Notes under the pieces: model-generated | The model's database searches: none | What the model saw: the letters and a program-made list of their open reading frames with translations, nothing else | What the model was told of the DNA's origin: nothing | Part shown: positions 8,052 through 17,408 of the stretch, piece after piece | Layout of the letters: each line of letters starts with the position of its first letter | Position numbering within the stretch: position 1 is the first letter of the stretch | NCBI GenBank assembly: GCA_016873395.1 | Contig: VGXG01000013.1 | Span: 1 to 57,507, forward strand | Source: Nitrospira sp. | GTDB taxonomy: Bacteria > Nitrospirota > Nitrospiria > Nitrospirales > Nitrospiraceae | DNA length: 57,507 bases | Reading direction: 5' to 3' | Made by a program: the position numbers and the translations under genes

Positions 8052-9095
8052 TCAGGCTCCCTTGGCCGGCGCGGCAAGGGCGCGCAGGCGCGCCACATGC
8101 TCCACGTCTCCCAGCACGACCATCGTATGCCCGCGCATCAGCCTGGTCCCCGCCGCCGGCACATACTGGAACCGGGAAGCGCCCGGCTCCTGAATGGCCA
8201 TCACCAACACCTCCGACCGAGCGATGCTTTCGTCCTGCAGGGTCTGGCCGACCAGCGGGCTTCCCGCCTCGACCCGGACGTCCTCGATCCGCATGTTCTT
8301 ATCCAGGTCGCGCAGCATCAGGTCCAGGAAGCTCACCACCGTCGGCCGCACCATCTCGCTCACCAACCGCATGCCGCCGATGAACTGCGGCGAGACCACC
8401 GCGTCCGCCCCCGCGCTTTTGATCCGCTGCGAAAACTTGACATCCTGCGCCTGCGCCACGATCCGGAGCTTGGGGTTGGCCAGCCGGCAGGTCATGGCCA
8501 CCACCAGGTTGTCCCGATCGTTGGCAAGCGCGCACATCACGCCGGCCGCCGCCTTGATCCCCGCCTTCTCCAGCACCGCCTCATCCGTGGGGTCGCCCGC
8601 GAGGTACAGCAGCGGTTTCGTCGCGGCCAGCTTCTTGAGCTGCTCCTCGTCCACGTCGATCGTCACGAAGGGGCGTTTCGTCGCGATCAACTCCTCGATC
8701 ACGTACAGTCCCACGTCGCCCATGCCGCACACGAGGAAGTGGTCCCGCAAGGCCGCGATGTTTTTCTCCATCTTACGCCTCCCGAAAATTTCCTGTAGCT
8801 CCCCTCCCACGATGAAGGCGGTCATTTCGCTCAGCCCGTAACCCATCGTGCCGAGGCCGAGCACGATCACCAGCATCGTGTAGACGCGGTCCGCCGGCGT
8901 CGTCACCGGCACGAACTCTCCGTAGCCTACCGTGAACGTGGAAATCACCGTCATGTACAGACACTGGAGGTACCCGATCTCGGACCCATCCGGATTCGTG
9001 CGGCCCTGATTGATGACCCAGTACCCGGTGGCGAGGGCGAAGTTCACGCCGACCAGGATAACGAAGGCAATGAGCAGGCGGCGGTAGCGCGTCAT
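8052..9095 (-). CDS. Two-TM potassium channel with RCK (TrkA-N/TrkA-C) domains
   Basis: 347-aa protein. It has a first TM segment (LLIAFVILVGVNFALATGYW), a pore helix and selectivity filter TVGYGE at residues 55-60, a second TM segment, then a Rossmann RCK-N domain (FLVCGMGDVGLYVIEEL) and an RCK-C domain. The layout is that of MthK-type ligand-gated K+ channels. The filter ends in Glu instead of the commoner Asp. The frame is open upstream, but those residues look non-native; the ATG at 9095 begins directly before TM1. Confidence 0.92.
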   Translation of the reverse strand: MTRYRRLLIAFVILVGVNFALATGYWVINQGRTNPDGSEIGYLQCLYMTVISTFTVGYGEFVPVTTPADRVYTMLVIVLGLGTMGYGLSEMTAFIVGGELQEIFGRRKMEKNIAALRDHFLVCGMGDVGLYVIEELIATKRPFVTIDVDEEQLKKLAATKPLLYLAGDPTDEAVLEKAGIKAAAGVMCALANDRDNLVVAMTCRLANPKLRIVAQAQDVKFSQRIKSAGADAVVSPQFIGGMRLVSEMVRPTVVSFLDLMLRDLDKNMRIEDVRVEAGSPLVGQTLQDESIARSEVLVMAIQEPGASRFQYVPAAGTRLMRGHTMVVLGDVEHVARLRALAAPAKGA

Positions 9096-9613
9096 AGGAC
9101 GCGGCGAGTGTAGCGCGGGATCAGCGGAAAATCCAGCGTGGCTATTTCTTCTCCCAGGCGGCGGCCAGAACGGGATCGAGCGCGGCGGGCATGGCGGGCG
9201 GCAGGTTGACCTGGCCGCTGGACGTCGGGGGCGCAAACGCCGCCATCGCCTGACAGCTCTTGCTTCTTCCCAGTCCTGCCACACGCCATAAGCCATATGC
9301 TCTTCTCTTCCCGCCATACGCTATACGCCATAAGCTCTTGGTTTTCCGCCATTCATCACCCAGCACTCCCCCCCCACTCATCACCCATCACCCATCACCC
9401 ATCACTCAGCACCAGCCAGACAGTGGCTTTGATTGGTGATTTCGGCTAGACTGCTTCTGCCCGACCACGCACGAGATTGGCATGCCTGAATATTCTAAGC
9501 CAAAGCGCGCCGCGAAGATCCTGCAAACTGCACCGTATAAGTACCCCGAAGCCAACCCCAACGCACACTTCTTAAGTGGGCCGGGCTTATTGAGAGCACA
9601 ACGAGGGATGCGC
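9096..9613. other. 518-bp gap built largely of short repeats
   Basis: 9279-9353 repeats gccataagccata and catacgctatacgcc words. 9354-9411 repeats catcaccc, giving a CATCACC tandem run at 9377-9407. 9096-9278 is GC-rich and open on the minus strand, with a tail reading PPAMPAALDPVLAAAWEKK, but I cannot assign a gene. No clear promoter is seen for the transglutaminase gene that follows. Confidence 0.5.
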
Positions 9614-11368
9614 ATGATTCGGATCGCGCTCGTGTTTGCTGTGCTGGGTACCCTCTGGTTTTCATCCGCCCCTGCCCGGACGTTGGTCCTGGATGGAGCC
9701 TTATCGTCGTCGTTTCACATCAAGGACCAGGCGGTGCTGGGGATGCCGGGCGGGCCGGGCGGGCAGGCGTTGATTAATCAGTTCAATTATCACCTGGTCC
9801 CGCCGCCGTCCGTCGCCACCAAGACGTCCAAGCAATCGGTCCTCAACTTTCGCTATACGGCCACGCCCCCTCCCAGCTCGGTGCAGGAGAAAACCGATCC
9901 CTACGGCAACCGGTTTCTGGCATTGACCTGGCAGAATCCCTCGGGCGAAGTGAAGATCGTGAGCGAGTACGACGTGAAGGCCTCCGTGGAGTTCGCGCCG
10001 GTCGCCAGCACCGCCCCCTATCCCCTGCCTCCTTCCGCCATTCCCGCCGACGCCGCACCCTACCTGAAGCCGTCGGAGCAGGCGCAATCGGATGACAAGG
10101 AGATCCAGGCCCTCGCTGCGCAATTGGTGAAGGGCGCCGAGACGGAGGGAGCGGCGGTCACGCAGATTCTCCACTGGGTGGTGGACCACCTCCACTATCA
10201 ACTGGACCCGGCCGGCTACGACGCCCTCACGACCAAGCGGGAAGGCAAGGGGAACTGTCAGAATTACTCGCACCTGGCCATCGCCCTGCTGCGCGCGGCG
10301 GGCATCCCGGCCCGAATGGTCCGGGGACGGACGTTGGAGAAGCCCTGGGAGGTGGATGAGGACAACGGCCGGCGGCGCTGGACCAGCCGCTGGGCGGCGG
10401 GGCGCCATGCCTGGCTGGAGATTTATTATCCCGACCTGGGCTGGCTCATGTATGACAGCCAGGCCTATCACCTCTTTGTCTCAACCCGGTTCATCCGGAT
10501 GGAGGTGGGCCCGGACAACAAAGCCGTCCATACCGATGGCCTGTTGACCTGGCGGAGCCGGAGCGGGGCCGAGCCGAAGATTCTGGACATGCGGCTGGAG
10601 GCCGAGTTCACGCAGGATCAGGATGTGGTCAAGGCGCAGAAGGTGGAGCAGGCCCCGCAGAAGCTGCTCTACGCAGCCGCCTTGGCTGCCCCTGTGTCAC
10701 GACCAGCGCCGCCTCCTCCGCCTGCTCCCAAGGTGACGCCGCCGGCCCCGCCGCCTGCGCCTGCCCGTCCTGTTTTACGCCTGGATCAACTCGACTTTCC
10801 GGTGGCGTTTGGGAATCTGGAGTTTCCGCATGAGATTCGCCTGTTCGAGCCGGTCAAGGCGGAAGGCGGTGACCGGTTCTCGCTGGAACAGAACTACATG
10901 GTGGAGACCGCCGAGTACGTCACCGGCGACATGCTCTATGCCCAGGCGCTGGAGCCGGAGCGGCCGGTGCTGGTCACCGATTTCTCGCTGGCCCTGCACC
11001 GGTTCGGCGGGGAGAGCGGCGCGCTGTGGGTGGAGCTCTACGAGGACGGCGGGGATGGACCGGGCAAGCTCGCGGCCAAGAGCCGGCCGGTGCCGGCCGC
11101 CGCGATCCGCACGCCCTCCAACCGCTATGACTGGGTGGTCTTCTCCTTCGAGGGGATGAAGACGGTCATGCAGGCCCAACGGTACTGGATCGTGCTCAAG
11201 CACCAGAGCGATGCGATCGTCAACTGGTTCTATCTGTACGGGAAGGTCGTCAGCCCGGAGGACGGCACGAGGGCGAGACCGCTGGCTGCATCAGGGCCGG
11301 TCTGGAATCAGATTCTGAACATCGAGTTCAACTTCCGGCTGCGGGGCCTGATCTCGCTGAAGAACTGA
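9614..11368 (+). CDS. Secreted transglutaminase-like domain protein
   Basis: 584-aa protein with a signal peptide (IRIALVFAVLGTLWFSSAPA). A beta-rich N-terminal half is followed by a papain-like transglutaminase core with Cys215 (GNCQNYSHLA), His265 (AGRHAWLEIYY) and Asp281 (LMYDSQAYH), the full catalytic triad. A proline-rich linker (PAPPPPPAPKVTPPAP) leads to a C-terminal jelly-roll-like domain (from about RLDQLDFPVAFG). Family members act as proteases or amidases on envelope substrates; the substrate here is unknown. ATG 9614 is preferred over ATG 9608 because of the GAGGG spacing. Confidence 0.85.
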   Translation: MIRIALVFAVLGTLWFSSAPARTLVLDGALSSSFHIKDQAVLGMPGGPGGQALINQFNYHLVPPPSVATKTSKQSVLNFRYTATPPPSSVQEKTDPYGNRFLALTWQNPSGEVKIVSEYDVKASVEFAPVASTAPYPLPPSAIPADAAPYLKPSEQAQSDDKEIQALAAQLVKGAETEGAAVTQILHWVVDHLHYQLDPAGYDALTTKREGKGNCQNYSHLAIALLRAAGIPARMVRGRTLEKPWEVDEDNGRRRWTSRWAAGRHAWLEIYYPDLGWLMYDSQAYHLFVSTRFIRMEVGPDNKAVHTDGLLTWRSRSGAEPKILDMRLEAEFTQDQDVVKAQKVEQAPQKLLYAAALAAPVSRPAPPPPPAPKVTPPAPPPAPARPVLRLDQLDFPVAFGNLEFPHEIRLFEPVKAEGGDRFSLEQNYMVETAEYVTGDMLYAQALEPERPVLVTDFSLALHRFGGESGALWVELYEDGGDGPGKLAAKSRPVPAAAIRTPSNRYDWVVFSFEGMKTVMQAQRYWIVLKHQSDAIVNWFYLYGKVVSPEDGTRARPLAASGPVWNQILNIEFNFRLRGLISLKN

Positions 11369-11391
11369 GTACAGCGGCTGGACGTGCGACC

Positions 11392-11643
11392 TTACTGTTG
11401 CGGCCATTCCCGGTTGGATTTCTTGAGTTGGATGATGTCCTGTTGTTGACGGTCCCGCTCCGCCCGGATTTTCTTCATCCGCTTCCAGCGGCCCCAGGTC
11501 CACCAACGCAGCTTCTCGGCGAAGGTCACGGTCGGCGTCGGAGCACTGCCGACGGGAGAATGCTGGAAGTCATAGCCTTTCCCTTTGTCTTTGCCCTCCA
11601 GATATTTGGTGTAGATATCGGGAAATTGTCCGTCGTCGCTCAT
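11392..11643 (-). CDS. Hypothetical basic coiled-coil protein
   Basis: 83-aa protein starting SDDGQFPDIYTKYLEGKDKG. The C-terminal half is strongly basic and helical (WGRWKRMKKIRAERDRQQQ). No signal peptide or known domain is recognised. It starts at the ATG at 11643 behind AAGGAAG. It is convergent with the transglutaminase gene. Confidence 0.6.
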   Translation of the reverse strand: MSDDGQFPDIYTKYLEGKDKGKGYDFQHSPVGSAPTPTVTFAEKLRWWTWGRWKRMKKIRAERDRQQQDIIQLKKSNREWPQQ

Positions 11644-11771
11644 CGTCTTCCTTACCTGTCTCTGTGATTCATTACCCCGGCAGACCAGTGTACTGCAAGT
11701 GCATCCCAATTGCTCCTGGGTAGCCCAGATGGTACTCTGCCATCCCAAACAATGCAACGAGCTTGGTCACG

Positions 11772-13280
11772 ATGTTCTTGAGACGCTCCCTCACCTGCTG
11801 GCTCATCCTAGCCCTTCTCTGCCTGCTCTTCCTTGCAAGCCCACTGTTCCTCCGCACCGCCGAGCCGGGCACTGACGAGCCCGGCCTGGCCAAGGCCCTG
11901 GCCCTCGTCTCCGGCGAGCGGATGCTGGCGGACGTGCGGCGGCTGAGCAGCGAGGAGTTTAACGGACGCCAGACCGGCACGGCGGATGACTTCCGATCCG
12001 GGCTGATGGTGGCCGAACGGTTTCAGTCCTTGGGCCTGCAACTCACGCAGTTTATGTCGGCCCGCCTGGGGGTCCAGGGCTGGGCCATGCCGGAGCCGGT
12101 CACGGTCACGCAGATCGCCGACCAGGCCCTGCTCCAGCTCTACGTCGGCCTGGACTCCCTTGTCGCCCAACTGGGAACGGATTATCTCCCCATCCTCGAC
12201 TCCCCGTCCGTCAATGTGATCGCGCCGGTCGTCTTCGTGGGCTACGGGATCTCCGACCCGGCCAGGGGATTCGACGAATATGAAGGCCTGGACGTGCGGA
12301 ACCGGATCGTTCTCTTCCTTCGGGGCAAGCCGGATTGGTACCCCGATCCGGTCGCCACGGCGGACAAAGAACGGACGGCCCGTGAGAAAGGCGCTGTCGC
12401 GTTCCTCCTGGTCACTGGCCCGATCGTCCCTGCCTACGAAGCCCGGCGCGGCTTCGGCACCGCGCCGATGGGCTCTTACAGCGGCGTGGGCGGTGAGCGG
12501 CCTCTGCCCGGCGCGTGGATCACGCCGGCCCTGGCCGAACGGCTGTTCGCTCAGCCGCCACGGTCTCTCCGCGAGGCGCAAGAGCACTTGAACCGAACCA
12601 GAACGCCGCGATCCGGCTCCACCGGGGTCCATGCCCGTCTCTTATGGGAGAGCCGGCAGGCTCCCGGCACTCTCTACAATTTCCTGGCCGTGAAGCCCGG
12701 TGCCGATCCCCGGCTGGCGCCGGAGACGATCGTGATCGGCGCCCATCGAGACCACTTCGGCCGGCAAGGCGGAGTGTTGTTTCCCGGCGCGGACGACAAT
12801 GCCTCCGGCACCGCCGTGTTGCTGGAGGTCGCGCGGGTGCTGGCGGGGGTCCCGCTGAAGCGGTCGGTCCTGTTCATCTCGTTCAGCGGCGAGGAGCAGG
12901 GGCTGCTGGGGTCCCGGTTTTATATCAATCGTCCGGCCCGGTCGCTGAGCCAGACCCTTGCCATGATCAACGTGGACCACGCGGGCGTCGGCAACGGGAA
13001 GCTGACGGTGGGCGTGACCGGGTTGCACAAAGAAGCGGCCATGGAAGCAGGCCGCCGGGCGGATTTAGCGGACCGGATCGAGGTCTTCGGGTTTTTCCCC
13101 GGCGGCGATCACGTCCCCTTCAAGGAGGCTGGCATTCCGACCGTGACCGTCGTCAGCGGCGGGGCTCACCCACATTTTCACCAACCGACCGACACGGCTG
13201 AGACGGTCAAGCCCGATATTCTGGAGGCCGCGGCCCGCTATGTGCTGGCCCTGAGCTGGCAATTAGCAAACGCTCCATAA
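11772..13280 (+). CDS. M28-family aminopeptidase with PA-type insert
   Basis: 502-aa exported or membrane-anchored zinc peptidase. The N-terminal TM/signal segment (SLTCWLILALLCLLFLASPL) is followed by a protease-associated-like region (VNVIAPVVFVGYGISDP) and the M28 core. Metal-site motifs are GAHRDH, GADDNASG, SFSGEEQGLLGS, INVDH and HPHFHQPTDT, so all expected Zn ligands are present. Family members are di-zinc aminopeptidases. ATG 11772 is used; a TTG at 11763 is an alternative. It lies between a small minus-strand gene and a repeat spacer. Confidence 0.93.
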   Translation: MFLRRSLTCWLILALLCLLFLASPLFLRTAEPGTDEPGLAKALALVSGERMLADVRRLSSEEFNGRQTGTADDFRSGLMVAERFQSLGLQLTQFMSARLGVQGWAMPEPVTVTQIADQALLQLYVGLDSLVAQLGTDYLPILDSPSVNVIAPVVFVGYGISDPARGFDEYEGLDVRNRIVLFLRGKPDWYPDPVATADKERTAREKGAVAFLLVTGPIVPAYEARRGFGTAPMGSYSGVGGERPLPGAWITPALAERLFAQPPRSLREAQEHLNRTRTPRSGSTGVHARLLWESRQAPGTLYNFLAVKPGADPRLAPETIVIGAHRDHFGRQGGVLFPGADDNASGTAVLLEVARVLAGVPLKRSVLFISFSGEEQGLLGSRFYINRPARSLSQTLAMINVDHAGVGNGKLTVGVTGLHKEAAMEAGRRADLADRIEVFGFFPGGDHVPFKEAGIPTVTVVSGGAHPHFHQPTDTAETVKPDILEAAARYVLALSWQLANAP

Positions 13281-13295
13281 TGGAAGCTGAAGAAC

Positions 13296-13372
13296 CGTGA
13301 GGGGTGAGGCGTTAGGCGCAATAAGGAGCGAGAAGTTCCACCTCACGCCTAACGTTTCACGCCTTACGTCTG
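13296..13372. repeat. Quasi-palindromic spacer (gtgaggcgttaggcg family)
   Basis: GTGAGGCGTTAGGCG on the left faces CGCCTAACGTTTCACGCC on the right, between convergent genes. It is hairpin-forming and has no gene. Confidence 0.6.
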
Positions 13373-13373
13373 T

Positions 13374-13799
13374 TTATGGGATGTCTTCAGGGTCGAAGAT
13401 GCCGGACTGGATGCGCGGCAAGGGGGGAAGCATTTTGGGGGCAGGAGGAAAGACCGTTGCCGACGAGGACTGGACAACGGTTCCTGATGAAGATGAAAAA
13501 CCCGATTGGTTGCCTCCGGAAACCAAGCCGATGCTCAACTGAGGCCCCAGGGTCATGATCGCCCCGCTCCAAGCCTGCCCGCCCGGCACCCGGAAGTTGT
13601 AGGATTCGAAATTGGGGGCAGGGTTGTACATATAGCCCTGCGTGCCCTGGTTGTCCACGTAGAGGTTGCCGGGCCCGGTGAGGTTGAACAGGGGCGCCAC
13701 GCCGCCGTTAAGGCCTCGAATACCGGAAACAGTCTGGCCCCAAGCCGGAGCATGGAGGGCCAGGATGACCGCTGAGAGGAGCAACGCTCGCTTGACCAT
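13374..13799 (-). CDS. Hypothetical secreted protein
   Basis: 141-aa protein with a signal peptide (VKRALLLSAVILALHAPAWG), then a Gly/Asn/Ser-rich mature part with GPGNLYVDNQGTQGYMYNP and a serine-rich stretch (GFSSSSGTVVQSSS). No family is recognised. ATG 13799 is used because the signal peptide begins there; ATG 13811 would add four residues. It is divergent from the TolC-like gene. Confidence 0.65.
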   Translation of the reverse strand: MVKRALLLSAVILALHAPAWGQTVSGIRGLNGGVAPLFNLTGPGNLYVDNQGTQGYMYNPAPNFESYNFRVPGGQAWSGAIMTLGPQLSIGLVSGGNQSGFSSSSGTVVQSSSATVFPPAPKMLPPLPRIQSGIFDPEDIP

Positions 13800-13889
13800 G
13801 TACGGCGCCATTTTAGATAATCGGTGACAGTCCAGGGCAACTACAGTATAGTATGGCCCCATCAAGGCGATTTAGCAAGGGGGATCGTC

Positions 13890-15449
13890 ATGTTGATACC
13901 AGGTCGGTCTCATCGGCCGTTCCCATGGATGGGCGCAGTCTTCGCGGTTGCCCTCCTGCTCCCGCTGGCCTACGTCGCAGGTGCTGATCTGCCGGAAGGG
14001 GCGCAGGCGGCTCGAAAGGAAGCCGTCGCCTTGGCGGACATCGTCTTGCGCGCACTTCAGAACAACCTGGATATTTCCGTCAGCCGCCAGACCAGAGACA
14101 GCCGGCTGACTGACATCGTCTTCGAGCAGGCCAAGTTCGATCCGACCTTGAGCCTCAACGGCCAATATAACCGTTCTATCACGCCGTTGAACCGGCCCCT
14201 CTTCGGCTTGACGGGATCAGATCTCACCAAGATCCAGAAATTCGATCAGAACTCGGGCTCGGTGACAGCCGACCTCACGCAAAACCTGCTCACCGGCGCC
14301 AACTACGACTTGAACTACAGCCCCTCGCGGACCTTCGTGGCTGGGCCGCAGACCTTCCTGTTCAACCCGGGGTGGCAATCCGGCCTGGCCCTCACCCTCA
14401 CCCAGCCGTTGCTGCGCAATTTCGGCACGGACATCAATCGGACTTTCATCAAGGTCGCCCAGAACAACGCCAAGGTCGAGGAGCATGTGTTTTTCGACCG
14501 GGTGCTGACGGTGATCGCGACGGTTGAGCAGACCTTCTGGGAATTGGTCTTCGTCAATGAAAACCTGAAAGTCGCCCAGGCGGCGCTGAAGGCCGCGGAA
14601 GAGCTCCTGGCCGCCAACAAAGCCAAGGCCAAAGCCGGCGTCATGGCGATCGTGGACGTCCTCCAGGCCGAGGCTGCCGTGGCGTCCCGCGTGGAGCAGG
14701 TCTTGATTGCGGAGAAGGCGATCCGCGACCAGGAAGACCAACTGCGCCGCCTCTTGAACCCGTCCGAAGAGGAGCTTCGCCAGGACGTGCGGCTCGTTCC
14801 GGTCGACCAGCCGGTCAAGACTCTCGAGCCGATCAGCCTCCAAGAGGCCATCGATGTGGCGATGGAGCGGCGCCCGGAGATCCTCCAGGCCAACAGGAAC
14901 ATCGAAACCAGCGATCTCAACGTCAAGTTCGCCAAGAACCAGCTCCTGCCCAACCTTTCCTTCCAGGGCACCTCCGGTCTGTCCGGCCTGGGCCGAGACG
15001 CGAGCGACATGTTCACCAAAGGCGCATCGGGAGACTTCTACAATTACGGCGCGGGGCTGGTCCTGAGCATTCCGTTGGGAAACCGCTCGGCCATCAGCCA
15101 GTATAACAAGCGGCAGATCGAGGTCAGGAATGCCCAGGCTTCGTTGCAGAGCGTCCGGCAGCAAGTGATCGTCGCGGTCCGGGAGGCGGTGCGGCGCGTC
15201 CAGACCGATTTCAAGCGGATCGAGACGACGAGGTCCGCCCGCATCATGGCTGAAAAGCAGCTCCAGGCCGAGCGGGAACGGTTGAACGTGGGACTGAGCA
15301 CCACCCGCTTCGTGCTGGACTTCCAGCGCGACCTGGCCACCGCCCAGGGGAACGAGTTGCGGTCGGTCGTGGACTACAACAAGTCCCTGTCCAACCTGGC
15401 CAGGAATAAAGGCACGACGCTCGAACGCTACCACATCGAGCTCCAGTGA
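13890..15449 (+). CDS. TolC-family outer membrane efflux protein
   Basis: 519-aa protein with a signal peptide (WMGAVFAVALLLPLAYVAGA) and the two OEP repeats typical of TolC. They include ALADIVLRALQNNLDISVSR, long coiled coils (AQAALKAAEELLAANKAKAK), DVLQAEAAVASRVEQVL, and in the second half QEAIDVAMERRPEILQANRN and VNVGLSTTRFVLDFQRDLA-like periodicity. It would form a trimeric outer-membrane channel with an inner-membrane pump, but no pump or adaptor gene lies next to it. Start chosen at ATG 13890 behind AAGGGGG. Confidence 0.92.
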   Translation: MLIPGRSHRPFPWMGAVFAVALLLPLAYVAGADLPEGAQAARKEAVALADIVLRALQNNLDISVSRQTRDSRLTDIVFEQAKFDPTLSLNGQYNRSITPLNRPLFGLTGSDLTKIQKFDQNSGSVTADLTQNLLTGANYDLNYSPSRTFVAGPQTFLFNPGWQSGLALTLTQPLLRNFGTDINRTFIKVAQNNAKVEEHVFFDRVLTVIATVEQTFWELVFVNENLKVAQAALKAAEELLAANKAKAKAGVMAIVDVLQAEAAVASRVEQVLIAEKAIRDQEDQLRRLLNPSEEELRQDVRLVPVDQPVKTLEPISLQEAIDVAMERRPEILQANRNIETSDLNVKFAKNQLLPNLSFQGTSGLSGLGRDASDMFTKGASGDFYNYGAGLVLSIPLGNRSAISQYNKRQIEVRNAQASLQSVRQQVIVAVREAVRRVQTDFKRIETTRSARIMAEKQLQAERERLNVGLSTTRFVLDFQRDLATAQGNELRSVVDYNKSLSNLARNKGTTLERYHIELQ

Positions 15450-15513
15450 AGCTCCCCGCGCTTCCGCGCAGGGCATTCTGGCGAAGGAGAGTAACCTCCG
15501 GGTCCCGACTCGG

Positions 15514-16206
15514 ATGACCGAGCGAGCGGAGGACCAGGACGCAGAGCGGCTTGCCTGGCTTGCCTTCCTCCCGGTTGCGGCAACTCTCCTCTACTACGTC
15601 CTCCCCACCGGCCTTCAACACCGGGTCATGCTTCAGTTCCTCCCCCAAGCCCTGGCTTACCTGGGTCTGGCCATCTGGGCCAAGCACAACCACGGCATCG
15701 TCACCCGCCTTGGGCTCGACCCACCACGATTCCGGCAGGGACTGGGCTGGGGCTTGACGACCGGCCTGACGCTGGGCTCGCTCAATGCGTCGGTCATTCT
15801 CTGGATCGTGCCCTGGCTGGGCGGCGATATCACCTTCCTACGCGAGACCCCCCATGCCCGCATGCCGACGTTCCTCATGCTGCCGTGGGCGATCGTCTTC
15901 ATCGCCGTCTTCGTGGAAGTGAACTTCCGGGGGTTCCTCCTCGGGCGGCTCACGGCCCTCTTCCGGTCTTCGCCCGGCCTCTCCTTCGGAGCCGGCTCCG
16001 CCATGGCTGTAGCCGGCTCCTCCCTCGCCTTCTCCTTCGACCCCTTCATGGTGGCCACCTTCAAGCACCTGCACTGGATCGCCGTCTGGGATGGTATGGT
16101 ATGGGGGATTCTGTGGCTGCGTCTCAGGAACCTTTATGCCACGATCGTGGCCCATACGGTGGAAGTCGTCATCATGTATTCGGTTCTGAAGGCGACCTTG
16201 GAATAG
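15514..16206 (+). CDS. CPBP-like intramembrane protein with altered motif
   Basis: 230-aa polytopic protein with about six TM segments. It resembles the CPBP/CAAX-type intramembrane protease family. The motif 1 position reads VEVNFRG where active members have EExxxR, so the first glutamate appears replaced by Val. The later FKHLHWIAVWDG and YATIVAHTVEVV segments fit motifs 3 and 4. It may be inactive or a divergent relative. It follows the TolC-like gene by 64 bp on the same strand. Confidence 0.6.
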   Translation: MTERAEDQDAERLAWLAFLPVAATLLYYVLPTGLQHRVMLQFLPQALAYLGLAIWAKHNHGIVTRLGLDPPRFRQGLGWGLTTGLTLGSLNASVILWIVPWLGGDITFLRETPHARMPTFLMLPWAIVFIAVFVEVNFRGFLLGRLTALFRSSPGLSFGAGSAMAVAGSSLAFSFDPFMVATFKHLHWIAVWDGMVWGILWLRLRNLYATIVAHTVEVVIMYSVLKATLE

Positions 16207-16207
16207 A

Positions 16208-16336
16208 GTCCATCAAGTCTAAAAGTTCGAAGGTCATAAAGTCACCGGGCTTGACGACTCTCGGACTTTCGGGCTTGATAAACTTGAGATGCCGTCTTGG
16301 ACTTTCGAACTTTATAGACTTTCTGACTTGTAGACT
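16208..16336. repeat. Quasi-palindromic spacer (aagttcgaaagtcc family)
   Basis: Repeated words such as TAAAAGTTCGAAGGTCATAA and GACTTTCGAACTTTATAGAC on opposite sides pair imperfectly, with CGGACTTTCGGGCTTGATAA in the middle. AT-richer than its neighbours. No gene. Confidence 0.6.
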
Positions 16337-16342
16337 GCTTCC

Positions 16343-17362
16343 ATGAACCCCTCCTTTTCCAGCTATCTGGTCAACGAGCCTTTCGGCGATCCCGGTCTGT
16401 ACGTGGAGATCCGATGGGCCAGACGAGCGCTGCTCTTCGATCTGGGCGACAACACGCCTTTGAGCCCAACTCGGCTCCTGAGAGCCGGCGATCTGTTCAT
16501 CTCCCACCAGCACATGGATCACTTCATCGGCTTCGACCGGGTCCTCCGGATCGCGCTCGGTCGCGGCAAGACCCTGAGATTGTTCGGTCCGCCCGGCCTG
16601 ATCGCCAATGTCACCGGGAAATTGCGCGGTTATACCTGGAACCTGGTGGATGGCTACCCACTGACGATGGAAGTCCGCGAGTTCCACCCTCAGGAAACCA
16701 GGTTTGCCCTCTTTCGCGCCAGCGAGGGGTTCCAGCCTGAGGAGTCGCCTCCTCAGGCCTGTTCTCACCAGCCGCCGACAGTCCCCTTTCCGGTGCTGAA
16801 GGACCCCATGTTTACAGTCCAGGCGGTCTCGCTCAACCACCGCATCCCCTGCTTCGGCTATGCGCTCCAGGAGCAGTTTCATGTCAACGTGAACAAGGAG
16901 CGGTTGCATGCGGCAGGCCTGCCGGTCGGCTCCTGGCTGAAAGAAGTCAAACAACACCTCTGGGAAGAACGGCCGGATGGCTTCCGGTTTACGGCGACGC
17001 TCTACTTTGAGCATCGCCGGGAGGAGCGCGAGTTCATGCTCGGCGAGATCCGCGACCGGTTCGTCACGATCACCCGCGGGCAGAAACTCGCCTACGTCGT
17101 GGACGTGCGCTACGACGAAGAGAACGAAGCCAAGATCGTCGAGCTGGCCAGGGGCGCGGACGTTTTCTATTGCGAGTCGCCGTATCTGGAACGAGATTCA
17201 GAGAAGGCGCGCGAGCGGTACCATCTGACCGCGCGGCAGGCCGGAATTCTGGCAAGAAAAGCCGATGTGCGCCAGTTGGTGGTGTTCCACTTTTCGCCTC
17301 GCTACACTGGACTGGGAAACGAAATTGTGCGGGAGGCCATGGAAGCTTTCGCCGGGAGCTGA
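16343..17362 (+). CDS. RNase Z-like metallo-beta-lactamase-fold protein
   Basis: 339-aa protein with FDLGDNTPLSPTRLLRAGDL, the metal motif SHQHMDHFIGFDRVL (HxHxDH), LNHRIPCFGYALQE, and a late FHFSPRYTG. These are the motifs of tRNase Z-type hydrolases (ELAC family), although the length and low conservation elsewhere suggest a distant member. It would bind two zinc ions. No repeated neighbour gives a substrate clue. Confidence 0.78.
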   Translation: MNPSFSSYLVNEPFGDPGLYVEIRWARRALLFDLGDNTPLSPTRLLRAGDLFISHQHMDHFIGFDRVLRIALGRGKTLRLFGPPGLIANVTGKLRGYTWNLVDGYPLTMEVREFHPQETRFALFRASEGFQPEESPPQACSHQPPTVPFPVLKDPMFTVQAVSLNHRIPCFGYALQEQFHVNVNKERLHAAGLPVGSWLKEVKQHLWEERPDGFRFTATLYFEHRREEREFMLGEIRDRFVTITRGQKLAYVVDVRYDEENEAKIVELARGADVFYCESPYLERDSEKARERYHLTARQAGILARKADVRQLVVFHFSPRYTGLGNEIVREAMEAFAGS

Positions 17363-17386
17363 CGGCTGATGGCTGATAGCTGATGG
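17360..17386. repeat. Short gctgatggctgatag spacer
   Basis: Tandem GCTGATGG/GCTGATAG words directly after the RNase Z-like stop. It uses the same word set as the 1431-1511 spacer. Confidence 0.5.
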
Positions 17387-17408
17387 CAATCTTTGAAACG
17401 GAGACCGC

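Noticed and set aside
9096-9317. N-terminal extension of the K+ channel by 74 residues
   Set aside because: Residues are arginine/proline-rich and unlike a channel; the ATG at 9095 is right before TM1.
9354-9411. Possible CRISPR array in the catcaccc repeats
   Set aside because: Repeats are 7-8 bp tandem words without spacers, and no cas gene is in the window.
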